Shown here piece after piece: positions 12,111 to 22,857 of a stretch of DNA of 64,000 nt (position 1 is its first letter; every line of letters starts with the position of its first letter). Source of the DNA: Nemertoderma westbladi (taxonomy: Eukaryota > Xenacoelomorpha > Nemertodermatida > Nemertodermatidae). The notes under the pieces were generated by a model. That model was not told the origin of the DNA, ran no database searches, and saw only the letters and a list, made by a program, of their open reading frames with translations. The stretch covers positions 1 through 64,000 of the forward strand of contig JAUCBJ010001563.1 in NCBI GenBank assembly GCA_032718475.1, read 5' to 3'. A program made the position numbers and the translations under genes.

Positions 12111-13250
12111 TCGTTTCAATATATTGTTTTAGTGTCTCATGCGCTGCGCGAAGGCCTTTGAACCGTTTCAACAGATTGTTTCAGTATCTCAGATACTGCG
12201 TGAACACGAAGGTATCTTAAACATTTCAACAGTTTGTTACACAATGTTGGAGTACGCCACGTGCTGCGCGAAGGTCTTTTAAACGTTTCAACAGCTTGTT
12301 ACACAATCTTACAGTGGCCACGTGCTGCGCGAAGGTCTCTTAAACATTTGAACAGATTGTTGCACAATGTTACAGTGCGCCACGTGCTGCGCGAAGGTCT
12401 CTTAAACATTTGAACAGCTTTGTACACAATGTTGCAGTGCGCCACGTGCTGCGCGAAGGTCTCTCAAACGTTTCAACAGATTTACAGTAAGCCACGTGCT
12501 GCGCGAAGGTCTCTTAAACATTTGAACAGCTTGTTACACAATGTTACAGTGCGCCACGTGCTGCGCGAAGGTCTCCCAAACGTTTCAACATATTGTTACA
12601 CAATGTTACAGTAAGCCACGTGCTGCGCGAAGGTCTCTTAAACGTTTCAACAGCTTGTTACACAATCTTACAGTGCGCCACGTGCTGCGCGAAGGTCTCT
12701 TAAACATTTGAACAGATTGTTACACAATGTTACAGTGCGCCACGTGCTGCGCGAAGGTCTCTTAAACATTTGAACAGCTTGTTACACAATGTTACAGTGC
12801 GCCACGTGCTGCGCGAAGGTCTCTCAAACGTTTCAACATATTGTTACACAATGTTACAGTAAGCCACGTGCTGCGCGAAGGTCTCTTAAACATTTGAACA
12901 GCTTGTTACACAATGTTACAGTACGCCACATTCTGAGCGAAGGTCTCTTAAACTTTTCAACAGATTGTTACAGTTCTCCACATGCTGCGCGAAGGTCTCT
13001 TAAACGTTCCAACAGATTGTTACAATGTTACAGCAAGCCACGTGCTCCGTGAATGTCTCTTAAACGTTTCAACAGTTTGTTACACAATGTTGGAGGACCC
13101 CACGTGCTGCGCGAAGGTCTCTTAAACTTTTCAACAGATTGTTACAGTTCTCCACATGCTGCGCGAAGGCCTCAAACGTTTTAACATATTGTTTCAGTAT
13201 TTCACATACTGCGCGAAGGTCTCTCAAACGTTTCATCAGATTGTTACACA
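12111..13250. repeat. 62-bp satellite
   Basis: About eighteen units, mostly 62 bp, each with CCACGTGCTGCGCGAAGGTC, a TTAAACGTTTCAACAG or TTAAACATTTGAACAG block, and TTGTTACACAATGTTACAGT. The first and last units are more diverged and some are shortened to about 43 bp. CACGTG and GCGC palindromes recur in every unit. Open frames across it are by-products of the period. The array stops exactly where homology to the gag-like ORF begins (13251). Confidence 0.9.
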
Positions 13251-13877
13251 CAAGAGCAGGAAGAGCTGCTATATCAAGTACGCGAAAGAACCCTACGCAT
13301 TAGACTAATCCTATCAGCCTTTGAGGAAACTTCCAAAAGAAGACAGGACACGTCGCTGCAAGTTGCTGTCAAGACTTGGTTCCAGCGGGTAGGTCTCAAA
13401 GTACAAGAAACGGCCCAGTGGAAATCCCAGCTGTCTGAGCGACCAACCTATGAAGAATCAACCGATGCCACCTTTTCTCAAGTGGAAAGCGAAGTGACCG
13501 CAGAGAGACCGCGAACGAGAGACGCCATAGACATCTATCTGTCAGACTATCAACGTTTCCTAGGTGATGAAGAGTTGAGGAGACGACTGGCTGGACTTCG
13601 CCCCAATAGTGAAGGAGCCAAGCTTGTGTTGGACTCAATCGATACGGAAATGTTAGCTGCAAACCAAGCTAAATTTGATGAAAAACTCCGCCTCGCTAGA
13701 GTCCAAGAAGAACAAGTGAAGAAAAAACGGATAGAGGAACGAAAGGCAGCAGCAGTAGCATCGGCAATGGCAGAAGCGGAAGCGGCAAAAGCAGCAGCAG
13801 CAAAGGCAGTGGCAGTGGCAGAACTGAGAGCGTCTGAGGAGACTACCCAACTGGAGTTGGAAAATATTAAGTTATAA
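13251..13877 (+). pseudogene. Truncated copy of the 17-kb LTR element's gag-like ORF1
   Basis: An open frame of about 208 codons runs from the satellite junction to the stop at 13877. It matches residues about 225-505 of the 669-residue ORF1 at 47129, including RDAIDIYLSDYQRF, GDEELRRRL.GLRPNSEGAK and the Ala/Glu/Arg-rich helix. The Ala-rich tract is shorter and differently arranged here. Homology ends abruptly after ELENI, followed by unrelated AT-rich sequence. Neither end shows LTR sequence. It is a fragment, not a working gene, although most of the frame is intact, which suggests a fairly recent origin or relatives that keep the frame. Confidence 0.8.
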
Positions 13878-14638
13878 AGTTATAATAATTATATTCCCGA
13901 GGACTGGATATCACTTATTTGTATTATTGATTAGATTTTAGATACAGTATAAGGAATTAAGGAAATACAGTAGGTAGAACGTACTGTACAGTTATGTATA
14001 AATACTGTAGGTATGCAAGTATTTAAATACAAACTACTACATGTAGAGTACTGTATGGACACGTCCGTGGGGTCCTTCGCGCAGCGCGAGACTGCATAGG
14101 TTTGGTTTAATTTCATCTGTGATAGACTGACTTATTTCGGTTTTCTCAAAAGTCTGAAACTACCGGTACCAACAGAGAGGCCCTCTGATATTTGCGCAAA
14201 CTTCAGGATCTCTCTAAACCTTTGACAGACCACATGTTTACCCAGTTTGTTTAAATATCAGCAATGATTGATCGAATATACTTTCAAGAACTACAGTACA
14301 TACAGTAATTATAAAACATACAAATAATAGGCTACTTGCCGCAGGTAGGATACGAACCTACACGAACTTTTCACTTTTCAAAAAACTTTTCAAAAGATAG
14401 ACTTCATGATTCTCTACAAGCAACCACAATTAATTTCAGCACTGGTAAATGAGGCTTTCCCGAGAAATTTTACATTTTCAAAAAAAACACATAATCTGTC
14501 GTTACTAACTCACGCATTATATTTCACCAAATTTAACAAATTTTTTTAAATTTCCCTCTACTACTGTACTTGCCTACTACAGTAAGTTTGGTTCAATTCG
14601 TAACCAGCAATGTCGAGAAATTCGTGTTCAAACATTTT
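13878..14638. other. Non-coding; carries an inverted CTGCGCGAAGG word
   Basis: CCTTCGCGCAGCGCGAG at about 14071 is the reverse complement of the word shared by the 62-bp satellite and the repeats ending at 1965 and 3946. A B-box-like GATACGAACCTAC occurs near 14350 on the minus sense. Nothing else recognised. Confidence 0.35.
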
Positions 14639-14834
14639 CCAGACAGACGGACGACATGTCCCATTTATCCTATACCTGGTATATGAACGGTATGTCAAGG
14701 CTCGCCGACTACGTGTCTCGCCCTACACACAGCATAAGTGTCGACCATTGGCATACCGGTCGGTGAGCATTGACATACCGGTCATATACCAGGTATGGGA
14801 TAAATGGGGCATGTCGTCCGTCTGTCAGTACTGG
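14639..14834. repeat. Foldback (MITE-like) hairpin
   Basis: Two arms of about 75 bp are inverted complements (ACAGACGGACGACATG... and ...CATGTCGTCCGTCTGT), including CATACCTGGTATATGA and its partner TCATATACCAGGTATG. The loop is about 40 bp. No clear target duplication. The short frame across it has no significance. Confidence 0.75.
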
Positions 14835-15006
14835 ACAGGGTAACAACAAAGGGTAGACAACATATGGTAGGGGAGACTCAGTGGCAGCCCATAGTTGGTG
14901 GTGAGATATAGTCTAGACAGTTAGCTACCACTTTCAAGGATGCAAGGCAGAGATGAGCCCTGGCGGGTCCCTTTAAAGCATTCGTGCCGAAACGAAAATT
15001 GCCCTG

Positions 15007-15147
15007 GCCCATGTGAGGATCGAACCCACGACCTACGGGAGATGTGAATTCAATGCAACCACTACATCAAGGTGGAACCCCTTTGGGGATCGGCTAGTGC
15101 CTAGAGACTCCGAAATTGGGGATCGGCTAGTGGCTAGAGACTCCGAA
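15007..15147 (-). repeat. tRNA-derived SINE head with adjoining 34-bp tandem duplication
   Basis: On the minus strand, GGTTCCACCTTGATGTAGTGG (A-box region) and GTGGGTTCGATCCTCAC (B-box region) are arranged as in a tRNA and match the copy at 39675-39760. Directly to the right, GGGGATCGGCTAGTG..CTAGAGACTCCGAA occurs twice in tandem (15085-15147). Confidence 0.55.
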
Positions 15148-15960
15148 GTAATGACATAGGCCTACCGGTACGGTACTGCTGTACTGTACAAGTACGAAAT
15201 TGCAGAATAATAATTTGACACCACCTAGCGGATTAATATATACAGTACAAGCCACCAGAAAAAGCAGATTTCATCCAATGTGATCACATGTGAACACATT
15301 TGTTCAAGTCATCTGATTGGCGAGTTATCTAGCTAACTTGCTGGGACCAACAAAGGCTTAGTGTGCGGTGCGCCTGTATGTCTGATATCAGGTAGATGAG
15401 AGAGCCCACAGGACGTAACATTGCGGACATGGGCTGTATTGGTAGAGAGAGAACTACCCTAGTAGCACAAATCGTTCATGAACGATAAATAACGTTGAAA
15501 ATCAGGACAGTAGTATGAACGTCCAGAACAATGTACTGATTTGCAACGTACATAATTCGTTATCATCATTGAACGTGTCAGGTATGTCGATTTAGGAAAA
15601 AACCTAACGTTGAAGTATGGTGTATGTATGATGACGGTTTATATGCCGTTTAGAACAACTAACGTTTAAAAATCGTATCTATACATGAACCATTCATAAT
15701 TTGTTCAAAAGCTGACCATAAATGGATACACTTAATTATTAAAAAGTACACTATTAATGAACTAATCTCAAACAGTTTAAATACCGTTCAAATAATATAT
15801 ATCCATAGAAACGGTTCATTTGCAATGCATTTAAGGTTCAAAAATTGTCAGGATTATATATCCATAGAAACGGTTCATTTGCAATGCATTTAAGGTTCAA
15901 AAATTGTCAGAATTATGTGAACAAGTTTCTCACGCCATATAAGACAGGCGGAATAGTTCT
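15148..15960. repeat. Region of GTTCATGAACG-type repeats with a 59-bp tandem duplication
   Basis: From about 15470 the words CGTTCATGAACG, AACGTT and AACGGTTCAT recur. At 15799-15916 a 59-bp unit (CCATAGAAACGGTTCATTTG ...) occurs twice with almost no change. Probably a decayed MITE. No coding evidence. Confidence 0.5.
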
Positions 15961-17261
15961 TGCCCAATGTATTTTACTTACAGCCTTATAGAGTGTGGTA
16001 GTAAACTATTGTAGGCCTATATAATATACATACATAGTAACAGCAAACTGCCTACTAAGGCAGTCAGGTTATACTGTAGGCCAACTGTATGTAGGCCCTA
16101 CCGGTAATGTGTGTACCAGTACCAATGTACCAAAACTGTGCTGATACAGTAGATGCGAGTAGCTGGTTATTCAGTTCATTAAGCTTTGAAATTTTGACAT
16201 GTTTGCGGAAAATCGAAAATGGATGATATAGAATGTCTAAAGAGCGGTTTAGGGACATGCTTTCTCTTTCTCTTTTGACGAACTTTCACTTTCAGAAAAG
16301 GGTCTGAGCGCACCCTCTACTACTGGGATTGGCATGCTGCATTTTAGTTATTACTGTTTAGATTAGTCTGGCAAGTTAGTCTGGCACTTTCCATACTTTC
16401 TTAGTTCAATTTTATCAAGGATAGCATTCAGAATGTAAATCTTGTTGTAAATCTTGTATCTTATTCTGCAAGCAATTTATATTTCTAAAATATTTTACGC
16501 CTATTATCTGCAGTATGACAGTATATTCAGTATTCAGTTTATAATTATTTTTTCGTTAAATTTAACCCACATACTTACCTTGTGCGGTGCTAAAATAACT
16601 CTCTTAAAACATTTTTTTTACTTTTTGATTTCCGGGATTTTGATGGGAAATTTCATTTCACGTTCTTTTCTAGGTTAAAAATATTAAAACTTAAAGTACG
16701 ACGAGAAGAATAAGATAACAACTATTCGATTTAAATAAAGTACAGTACAGTGTAGCAACATCACACTTTGGCTTTTAGTACATTCTGTACGTACACCAAG
16801 ACTTTATTGTACCGGTATTCAACCTGTAGGGCCTACTTTCATTAATTCATTTATTTCTATTTGATGTTTTCCTTGCTTCGCATGACACGGCCTATATAAA
16901 CAAAGCGATCTTTATCCTATAAAGTGATACTTAATTCAGCGTCATATAGGCCTAAATACATAATTAATATTTTGAACAATAACTTTCCTCAAACATGTTA
17001 CTTAATTTCGAAACTTAACATAATAGTGTATACCTACGTATTATATTTGCACCCATGTGAAGAATACCAGGATTTCACTTTTCGGTCGACTTTTTATTGG
17101 TATTTTATATATGAAGATTTTTTTTTTATTATTTATCTTTATTAAGTGTTTTATAGCTTAATGTTTATTTCTGTCTTAATTCCAGTACATAATATACTAA
17201 TTCGTTTATTGTTTTGGTTAGATACTGCCCTTCTGTAACCTGTTTTTTTGGTGAAAATCTG
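15961..17261. other. AT-rich non-coding DNA left of the transposase
   Basis: Short hydrophobic frames reflect AT-rich composition. Near 17052 the word CCCATGTGAAGAATACCAG is the inverted form of the tandem words at 17315, so this may already be inside the transposon's 5' terminal region. A copy of the 67-bp module end (GTTTATTGTTTTGGTTAG) lies at 17204. Confidence 0.35.
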
Positions 17262-17390
17262 GTATATTCTTCATATGAGGGTATCTGCAAAGTGAAATAT
17301 AACGGCAGAAAGTCTGGTATTCTTCACATGGGGGTAACTGCAAAGTGAAATATAACGGCAGAAAGTCTGGTATTCTTACATTACATGGGC
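17262..17390. repeat. 53-bp subterminal-type repeats upstream of the transposase
   Basis: GCAAAGTGAAATATAACGGC followed by AGAAAGTCTGGTATTCTT occurs at 17287 and 17340, with partial flanking units. Short repeats just outside the transposase gene are usual binding sites in EnSpm/CACTA elements. That role is inference here. Confidence 0.5.
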
Positions 17391-17414
17391 CTATATTAGT
17401 ATATTTGTAAAACA

Positions 17415-19775
17415 ATGTCCTCTTCTTCGAAGCATACCAAATATGTATGTAACAGTACGGTGAGAAATAGAGCATGGCGATCATCGCGATCAATCATTGC
17501 TAATTTGTCGAATTTGGATGATTCTGAATTATTTTTAGAAACAAGTAATGAGAACAATATTACTGTTCTTGGTAGTGAAACAACCACTACGACTCTACAA
17601 TCCTTTACAACCGCTACTGCCAGTGCTGTTACTTCTCCCATCATCCCAACTATTTCTGTATACTCTCCTTGTAATACCATCAGTATTCCAGTGTCAACAA
17701 ATACAATTATTACAAGTTCTACTGATATAGCTCAATGTCAAAATTTGCCCAATGTTCAGAGAGATGCCTTTCAAGGTGATGCAAATATTCCAGGTAATTT
17801 GTTTGTGCCAGACTCTTGCAGTGTCATTGAAAGCAGTTCTGATGAGTCCTTGCAGTGTTCAGATTCTAGTGTGAGCAGTTACAACAGTAGTAGTCCCACA
17901 CCGGACCATTCTCACAATTTACAACTTTCTATGGAAGCAGAGTCTGATGATGAACGCTTATCGCTGAGAACTAAGCTAGCATTGTGGGCATTGTCTGGAA
18001 ATATAACTCACCAACATGTCACACATCTGTTACGAATTCTTAATAAAGAATTGCCGCATGGAAATTTACCAACTGATGCTAGGACATTACTAAAAACGCC
18101 GCGCAATAAACCGTCACTTAAAAATATAGGCACTGGTTGGTACACGTATTTTGGGGTTGAGGCCCATCTTGTCAACTTTTGTAATCAAGAACATGTATTT
18201 CGTAGGTTAGGTGGATCTGCACAATCTGATAATCAAATTAAAGTTGTTATTTGGCTTTGTATCAATATAGATGGGTTGCCTCTCTTCACCAGTTCAAGTA
18301 CAGAATTTTGGCCTATTTTAGGTGACTTCCACTACAAAGCAACACCTAATGGTGTTCAGTCTTACCCAGCAGTGTTTGGTTTGTACTGTGGTCCATGCAA
18401 ACCTAATGATGTGAATATGTTTCTCGAAGACCTTGTAAATGAGCTGCAGCTGTTACTAACTCAGCAAATTGTAGTTGGGAAATTTTCAATCTCACTTAAA
18501 CTTCAGAATTTTGTTTGCGATTATCCGGCCAAAACCTATATTCTGCGAATAAAGTCACATTCTGGGTACTATGGTTGTGACAAATGTTGTTGTAAAGGTA
18601 CATATGTAGGGGGTGGTGTTAAATTTGTTAAAGTTAATGCAGACCAACGAACGGACCAATCTTTTAGAGTAAAAGCTGATGGGCAGCATCATGTTGGATA
18701 TTCAATTTTGGAAAAGCTGCCTATCAAAATGGTTGAACAGTTTCCCATTGATGTTATGCATCAGGTATATTTAGGAGTTATGCGAAAGTTATTGAGGGGT
18801 TGGGTTAGAGGGAAGTCATTCATTAAATGTCACTCTGATGAAATCGCTCAAATGTCACACCATTTACAATCGATAGTTATGCCACGAGAATTTGCCAGAA
18901 AACCTCGCTCCTTGGTATTTATTGATAGATGGAAAGCGACTGAATTTCGACAATTCTTACTGTATACTGGGCCCGTTGTGGTTAAAGGGATACTTCCAGA
19001 AGAACAATATAAACATTTCCTTTGTCTGCATGTTGCAATTCGCTTGTTAAGCACATGCTTTGATATTGATGTTGTAGATTATGCTGACAAACTTCTGCGT
19101 AAATTTGTTACATTAGTTCCACAAATTTATTCACCAGTATTTCTTTCATACAATATGCACTCGCTGATTCATCTTGCAGGTGATGTAAAATTACATGGCA
19201 CATTGTCCAATATATCAGCGTTTCGGTTCGAATCTTTTTTATATCAAATAAAGCGAACTGTACGATCCTATGCTAAACCATTACCTCAGCTCTGTCGCAG
19301 AATTCAAGAACTTTCGTATTATAATATGACTGTTGGTGGACGCCCAGTTGCTCTCGATGTCGATACAAACTTTGTGTGCAGTAAGACTACTGTAAGGTTG
19401 CCAGTTGAATACGAACTGGATTTCAATGGTTATTCTGCTGTTGAATCATACAAATTTATTATTACAACAAAGTTTCCAGACAATATTGTGTTCTGTAGTG
19501 AAACAAAATCATTCTATAAAGTTATTTTTATTTTACAACATAAGCTCACATTAGCAATCCAATGTGTAATGGTCGGATTTGGGGCTTTGTTCCCACTCTT
19601 CGAATTTCCAACCAGTTCTGTAAATCTTGGAATTTATAAAACTGAAAATAAAACATCTGAACATCATGTTATTCTACACCCAAACCGGTTAACCAAAGTT
19701 TGCTGCCTGGAACTCCCAGAAACCAGTAGGTCTACTCCTGATCTTGCCTTTTTCCCACTATTGCACGACCATTAA
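17415..19775 (+). CDS. EnSpm/CACTA-like (Tnp2-type) transposase, 786 residues
   Basis: A single uninterrupted 786-codon frame. Residues 1-175 are Ser/Thr-rich and probably disordered. A helical segment (about 180-225, LSLRTKLALWALSGNITHQHV) precedes the conserved core. Family marks visible are: KVVIWLCINIDGLPLFTSSS with candidate catalytic Asp286; a Cys-rich GYYGCDKCCCKGTY near 390; FPIDVMHQVYLGVMRKLL with candidate second Asp446; and YNMHSLIHLAGDVKLHG followed by SAFRFESFLYQIK with candidate Glu606. These are the hallmarks of the metazoan transposase-domain proteins related to plant Tnp2/DUF4218 transposases. All motifs appear intact and no stop or frameshift is seen, so the enzyme may be functional. 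The start is the first ATG after upstream stops. The DUF4806 gene starts 14 bases after the stop on the same strand, suggesting one transposon. Terminal CACT repeats were not found by eye. The superfamily name is likely but not proved. Confidence 0.75.
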   Translation: MSSSSKHTKYVCNSTVRNRAWRSSRSIIANLSNLDDSELFLETSNENNITVLGSETTTTTLQSFTTATASAVTSPIIPTISVYSPCNTISIPVSTNTIITSSTDIAQCQNLPNVQRDAFQGDANIPGNLFVPDSCSVIESSSDESLQCSDSSVSSYNSSSPTPDHSHNLQLSMEAESDDERLSLRTKLALWALSGNITHQHVTHLLRILNKELPHGNLPTDARTLLKTPRNKPSLKNIGTGWYTYFGVEAHLVNFCNQEHVFRRLGGSAQSDNQIKVVIWLCINIDGLPLFTSSSTEFWPILGDFHYKATPNGVQSYPAVFGLYCGPCKPNDVNMFLEDLVNELQLLLTQQIVVGKFSISLKLQNFVCDYPAKTYILRIKSHSGYYGCDKCCCKGTYVGGGVKFVKVNADQRTDQSFRVKADGQHHVGYSILEKLPIKMVEQFPIDVMHQVYLGVMRKLLRGWVRGKSFIKCHSDEIAQMSHHLQSIVMPREFARKPRSLVFIDRWKATEFRQFLLYTGPVVVKGILPEEQYKHFLCLHVAIRLLSTCFDIDVVDYADKLLRKFVTLVPQIYSPVFLSYNMHSLIHLAGDVKLHGTLSNISAFRFESFLYQIKRTVRSYAKPLPQLCRRIQELSYYNMTVGGRPVALDVDTNFVCSKTTVRLPVEYELDFNGYSAVESYKFIITTKFPDNIVFCSETKSFYKVIFILQHKLTLAIQCVMVGFGALFPLFEFPTSSVNLGIYKTENKTSEHHVILHPNRLTKVCCLELPETSRSTPDLAFFPLLHDH

Positions 19776-19789
19776 ACTGTGATATTTAT

Positions 19790-22678
19790 ATGCTGTGTAT
19801 GATGAAGAACTTTGTTATAGTACATTTCCTCGAAAACGATAGTGTGGATTGGGCACCATCAATGTGGTTGGGCTTGGGAACAAGCGTGGAGCCACCCAAA
19901 TCGTCACTTAGTTATATATTCTGGCCCCCAAAGAACGCCGGTGGAATAACAAGAAGACGAGGTGAAGGCGACGTTACAAAGTGGCCAAAATATAAAATAA
20001 GGATCCTCCAATATACCAGTTAGTTTCGTTCGTCATTGCATTACAAAATATGAAATTGTATTATTATTACTGTAGTACTGTACTATACTATATTAATTAA
20101 TATATCACGACTATTAATTTTCCAGAAATTGTGACACACACTATACTACTTATGTGTATATATACTAGCAGAATTGCCGTCCAAAATGTCTTCATAGCAA
20201 AACAACATTGTACTGAGTGTTGCGCGAGTGTCAAATTTATTAAAAATGAATGTATTATACTGTATGTTGAAAAGAGTCTATTGTGTCATGTATTTTCTCC
20301 ATTTATTTTCTCCATGTATTTTCTTCTTAATACCCCTAGATCCCTTCCTATAATAAACGTATTTTCTCAAATTATATTACATCATAGTGCATGACGATCA
20401 CGATCATGTCATGTTGTTTTTGACTCATGTACATTATTTGTATTATTATCTTCCAGATTCCAATGAACGGGCTGTGATCTTAGCCGCCAAGGCTGAGAAT
20501 GATGGATTAATAACCGAACAATCCACATGCGGCGAAGATGAAGAATCGCAGATTGTTTGCGAACCTCTCAGGAAACGACCCAAGATTAATTATAACATCC
20601 TAAACAGTGATGGGTACATTAATGACGGTGATGAATCATCATCAGATCAGGTAAGTGTTTAGTTTAGAAACAACTTAACAACTTAATGTTTGCAACAGGA
20701 TTGTTCTAGAAAGTTTAAATAATATGCATAGTTACAATAATTAATAATTCCCCCAAATAATTCAACTTTCTTTTAAAAATTCACTTTTTTATCCGCAATT
20801 GCGGACATAATAATTATTTATTACATGGGAAAAAAAGTAAAAATTTTTTTTTCATTATTCTCGAGGCATTTTATTTAGCGAGCGTCAACGAGGTTAATAA
20901 AGGGTCGAGAGCATTTTGAAAGAAAGTGGTCTACGTGTTTTTTCCCATGTAATACGTAATTTTATTCTTAAATTGGTACTTTTTTGTTGCTTAATTGTTT
21001 AATAAAACGTAAAGCGATATAGTGTTACAAAATGTATTGAACTGTAGTTTTTTACTATATTGCTTCCATAGTTACTGCAATTTAATTTACTGTACCCTTC
21101 AACTCCTGATGCTGCCTTACTCAATGTTAAATAATTTAGTGTTCTAGAATATTTATTATGTAACTAGAGAGCCGATTAACAACATAAACAAATATTGGAT
21201 ATTGAGTCCGTTTTGGAGTTCGCCGCGCAGACACTAAAGTTCCAATAATTTTTGAGTGTGGATTTTGCTCAAATTACTTGCTAACCTTTTCTACGTCAAT
21301 GCTCATTGAACACATTTAATAAAATTTACGAAATTCCACCAAAAATATTTTGTTTTACTTTTTTCGCCGGGAAAAAAAGTAAAATCAATGCAATCCTATG
21401 GGTCACTTTTTATCCCTAGGCGAAAAAAGTGCAACTTTTTCTCCCGATATTGGTCTAATAAAACAAAAAAGTTATCTTAAATCTGTTCTATTGCGTTTAG
21501 TTTATTGTTTTGGTTAAAATAACTTGCCACTGTAACCTGCTCATTTCCCTAAATTGAGAATTTAACATTGAGGAGGGAAATTAATTCGCCAAGGCGGGTT
21601 TTGCATCCAATCCCCCCCCCCCCCCCATGTCTCGTTTTTCCACACATGTTAGTTCATTAAATGCTAATTTTGTGCATTTTAGGACGATGCATCTCAGTAT
21701 AATACGTGTAGCAGAGGAATAGATAGCAAATTAAGGAAAGATTTCGATTGTAGAATTATATTTGGAGAAATTCCTCTGTTTCCATCACCAGACCAAGTGC
21801 CATCTGGGTCTGGTGATATAAGTGCAGCAGGTGTCACGATTGGAGAAGCTACTGGGTCTGGTGATGTAAGTGCAGCGGGTGCCACGATTGGAGAAGGTAC
21901 TGGGTCTGGTGATGTAAGTGCAGCGGGAGCCACGATTGGAGAAGGTACTGGGTCTGGTGATGTAAGTGCAGCGGGAGCCACGATTGGAGAAGGTACTGGG
22001 TCTGGTGATGTAAGTGCAGCGGGAGCCACGATTGGAGAAGGTACTGGGTCTGGTGATGTAAGTGCAGCGGGAGCCACGATCCCAGAGCCACCTAATGAGG
22101 ACGAGCAGAATAGAAACGTAGTGCTAGCTACTATTGGACAAGATGCATGGAATTTAATTATGTCTACCGCGGTAGACAATGCCGACATCCAGACACCTTA
22201 TCCTGCTTCAACGTCATCCCAGGCATTGATCGATGAAGTATCCGTGTCCGGACTCACAACAAAGTGTGGCGGAACCACATCAAAAGTAGAAAAGCCAAGC
22301 GCAGTGGCGCAAATATTATCAAATCAGGAGTATATTAAAGAGAATCTTAGAGCCTTAACCCGGCTGATGAAGGCAGTTTTATGCCAATTGAAGACGGCTA
22401 TTCCTATTAACGATGAGGAACTGCAGGATGCTTCCCCATGCACGTATCTACCTTTATCATCATTAGATCAATTTCATGCTCTAGAAGCCAAGCTATGCGA
22501 TCTCTCCTTCTTCAACCGAATGGTTCACGAAATCCAGTGCGTTGGTGGCCCCGACTCCATGGCCACAGTCCGTGCCGCAATGCGCCATTGCATTACCAAT
22601 GATCTTGGGGCGCACTTTAATTGGATAGGATCAAATGGAAAGAAGGCATTTAGAGATACGAAGGTAATTAATATATAG
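19790..22678 (+). CDS. DUF4806-domain protein, three-exon gene model
   Basis: Three exons join in frame: 19790-20018 (donor CCA/GTTAGT), 20457-20650 (acceptor TTCCAG, donor CAG/GTAAGT) and 21683-22678 (acceptor TTTTAG). Exon 1 (229 nt) plus exon 2 (194 nt) make 141 whole codons, and exon 2 to exon 3 is phase 0. Exon 1 encodes the N-terminal block usual in this family (VHFLENDSVDWAPSMWLG, then FWPPKN), and exon 2 continues with Glu/Lys-rich sequence. Exon 3 begins with an acidic region, then six copies of a 16-residue repeat, then the DUF4806 domain in the last 110 residues (LSSLDQFHALEAKL ... IGSNGKKAFRDTK). The family's function is not established. It is often met beside transposases in invertebrate genomes, which the 14-base gap to the transposase supports. 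A GTAATT at 22664 could be another donor, so the true 3' end may be a fourth exon lost or displaced by the satellite that starts 180 bases later. Confidence 0.7.
20651..21682. other. Intron 2 of the DUF4806 gene with repeat insertions
   Basis: It contains a TTTTTCGCCGGGAAAAAAAG palindromic block (about 21350-21450) like that at 10430-10680, a copy of the 67-bp module (about 21497-21560) and a poly-C tract at 21608-21626. Intron 1 (20019-20456) carries, near 20335, the CCCTAGATCCCTTCCTATAA tail of the SINE seen at 35590 and 35990. Confidence 0.5.
21806..22080 (+). repeat. 48-bp coding minisatellite
   Basis: Six near-perfect 48-bp units inside exon 3 encode the 16-residue repeat GSGDVSAAGATIGEGT. 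The central four are almost identical, which implies recent array turnover. The frame is kept throughout. Confidence 0.85.
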
Positions 22679-22857
22679 TATTATCAAGCAATTTGTCATC
22701 AAATTTTATACTACTCCACTCCATTCCATAATTGTTTGATATCGGCTATCGACTTTAGCATGGTCACCAGTCTCTACAACGTTATGTGACAGAATCAACG
22801 GATTCAACGCACTTTGGCTAGTAAATGTGCTTACAATGAAATTATGGCTCATTTTCC

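Noticed and set aside
12420-13251. Open frames of 60-87 codons on both strands
   Set aside because: They arise from the 62-bp satellite period and carry no family signal.
16454-17145. Small membrane-protein genes
   Set aside because: Hydrophobic translations come from AT-rich sequence. No homology, and no splice or start context.
21694-22188. Minus-strand 164-codon repeat frame
   Set aside because: Antisense of the 48-bp coding minisatellite. The plus strand carries the recognisable domain and splice sites.
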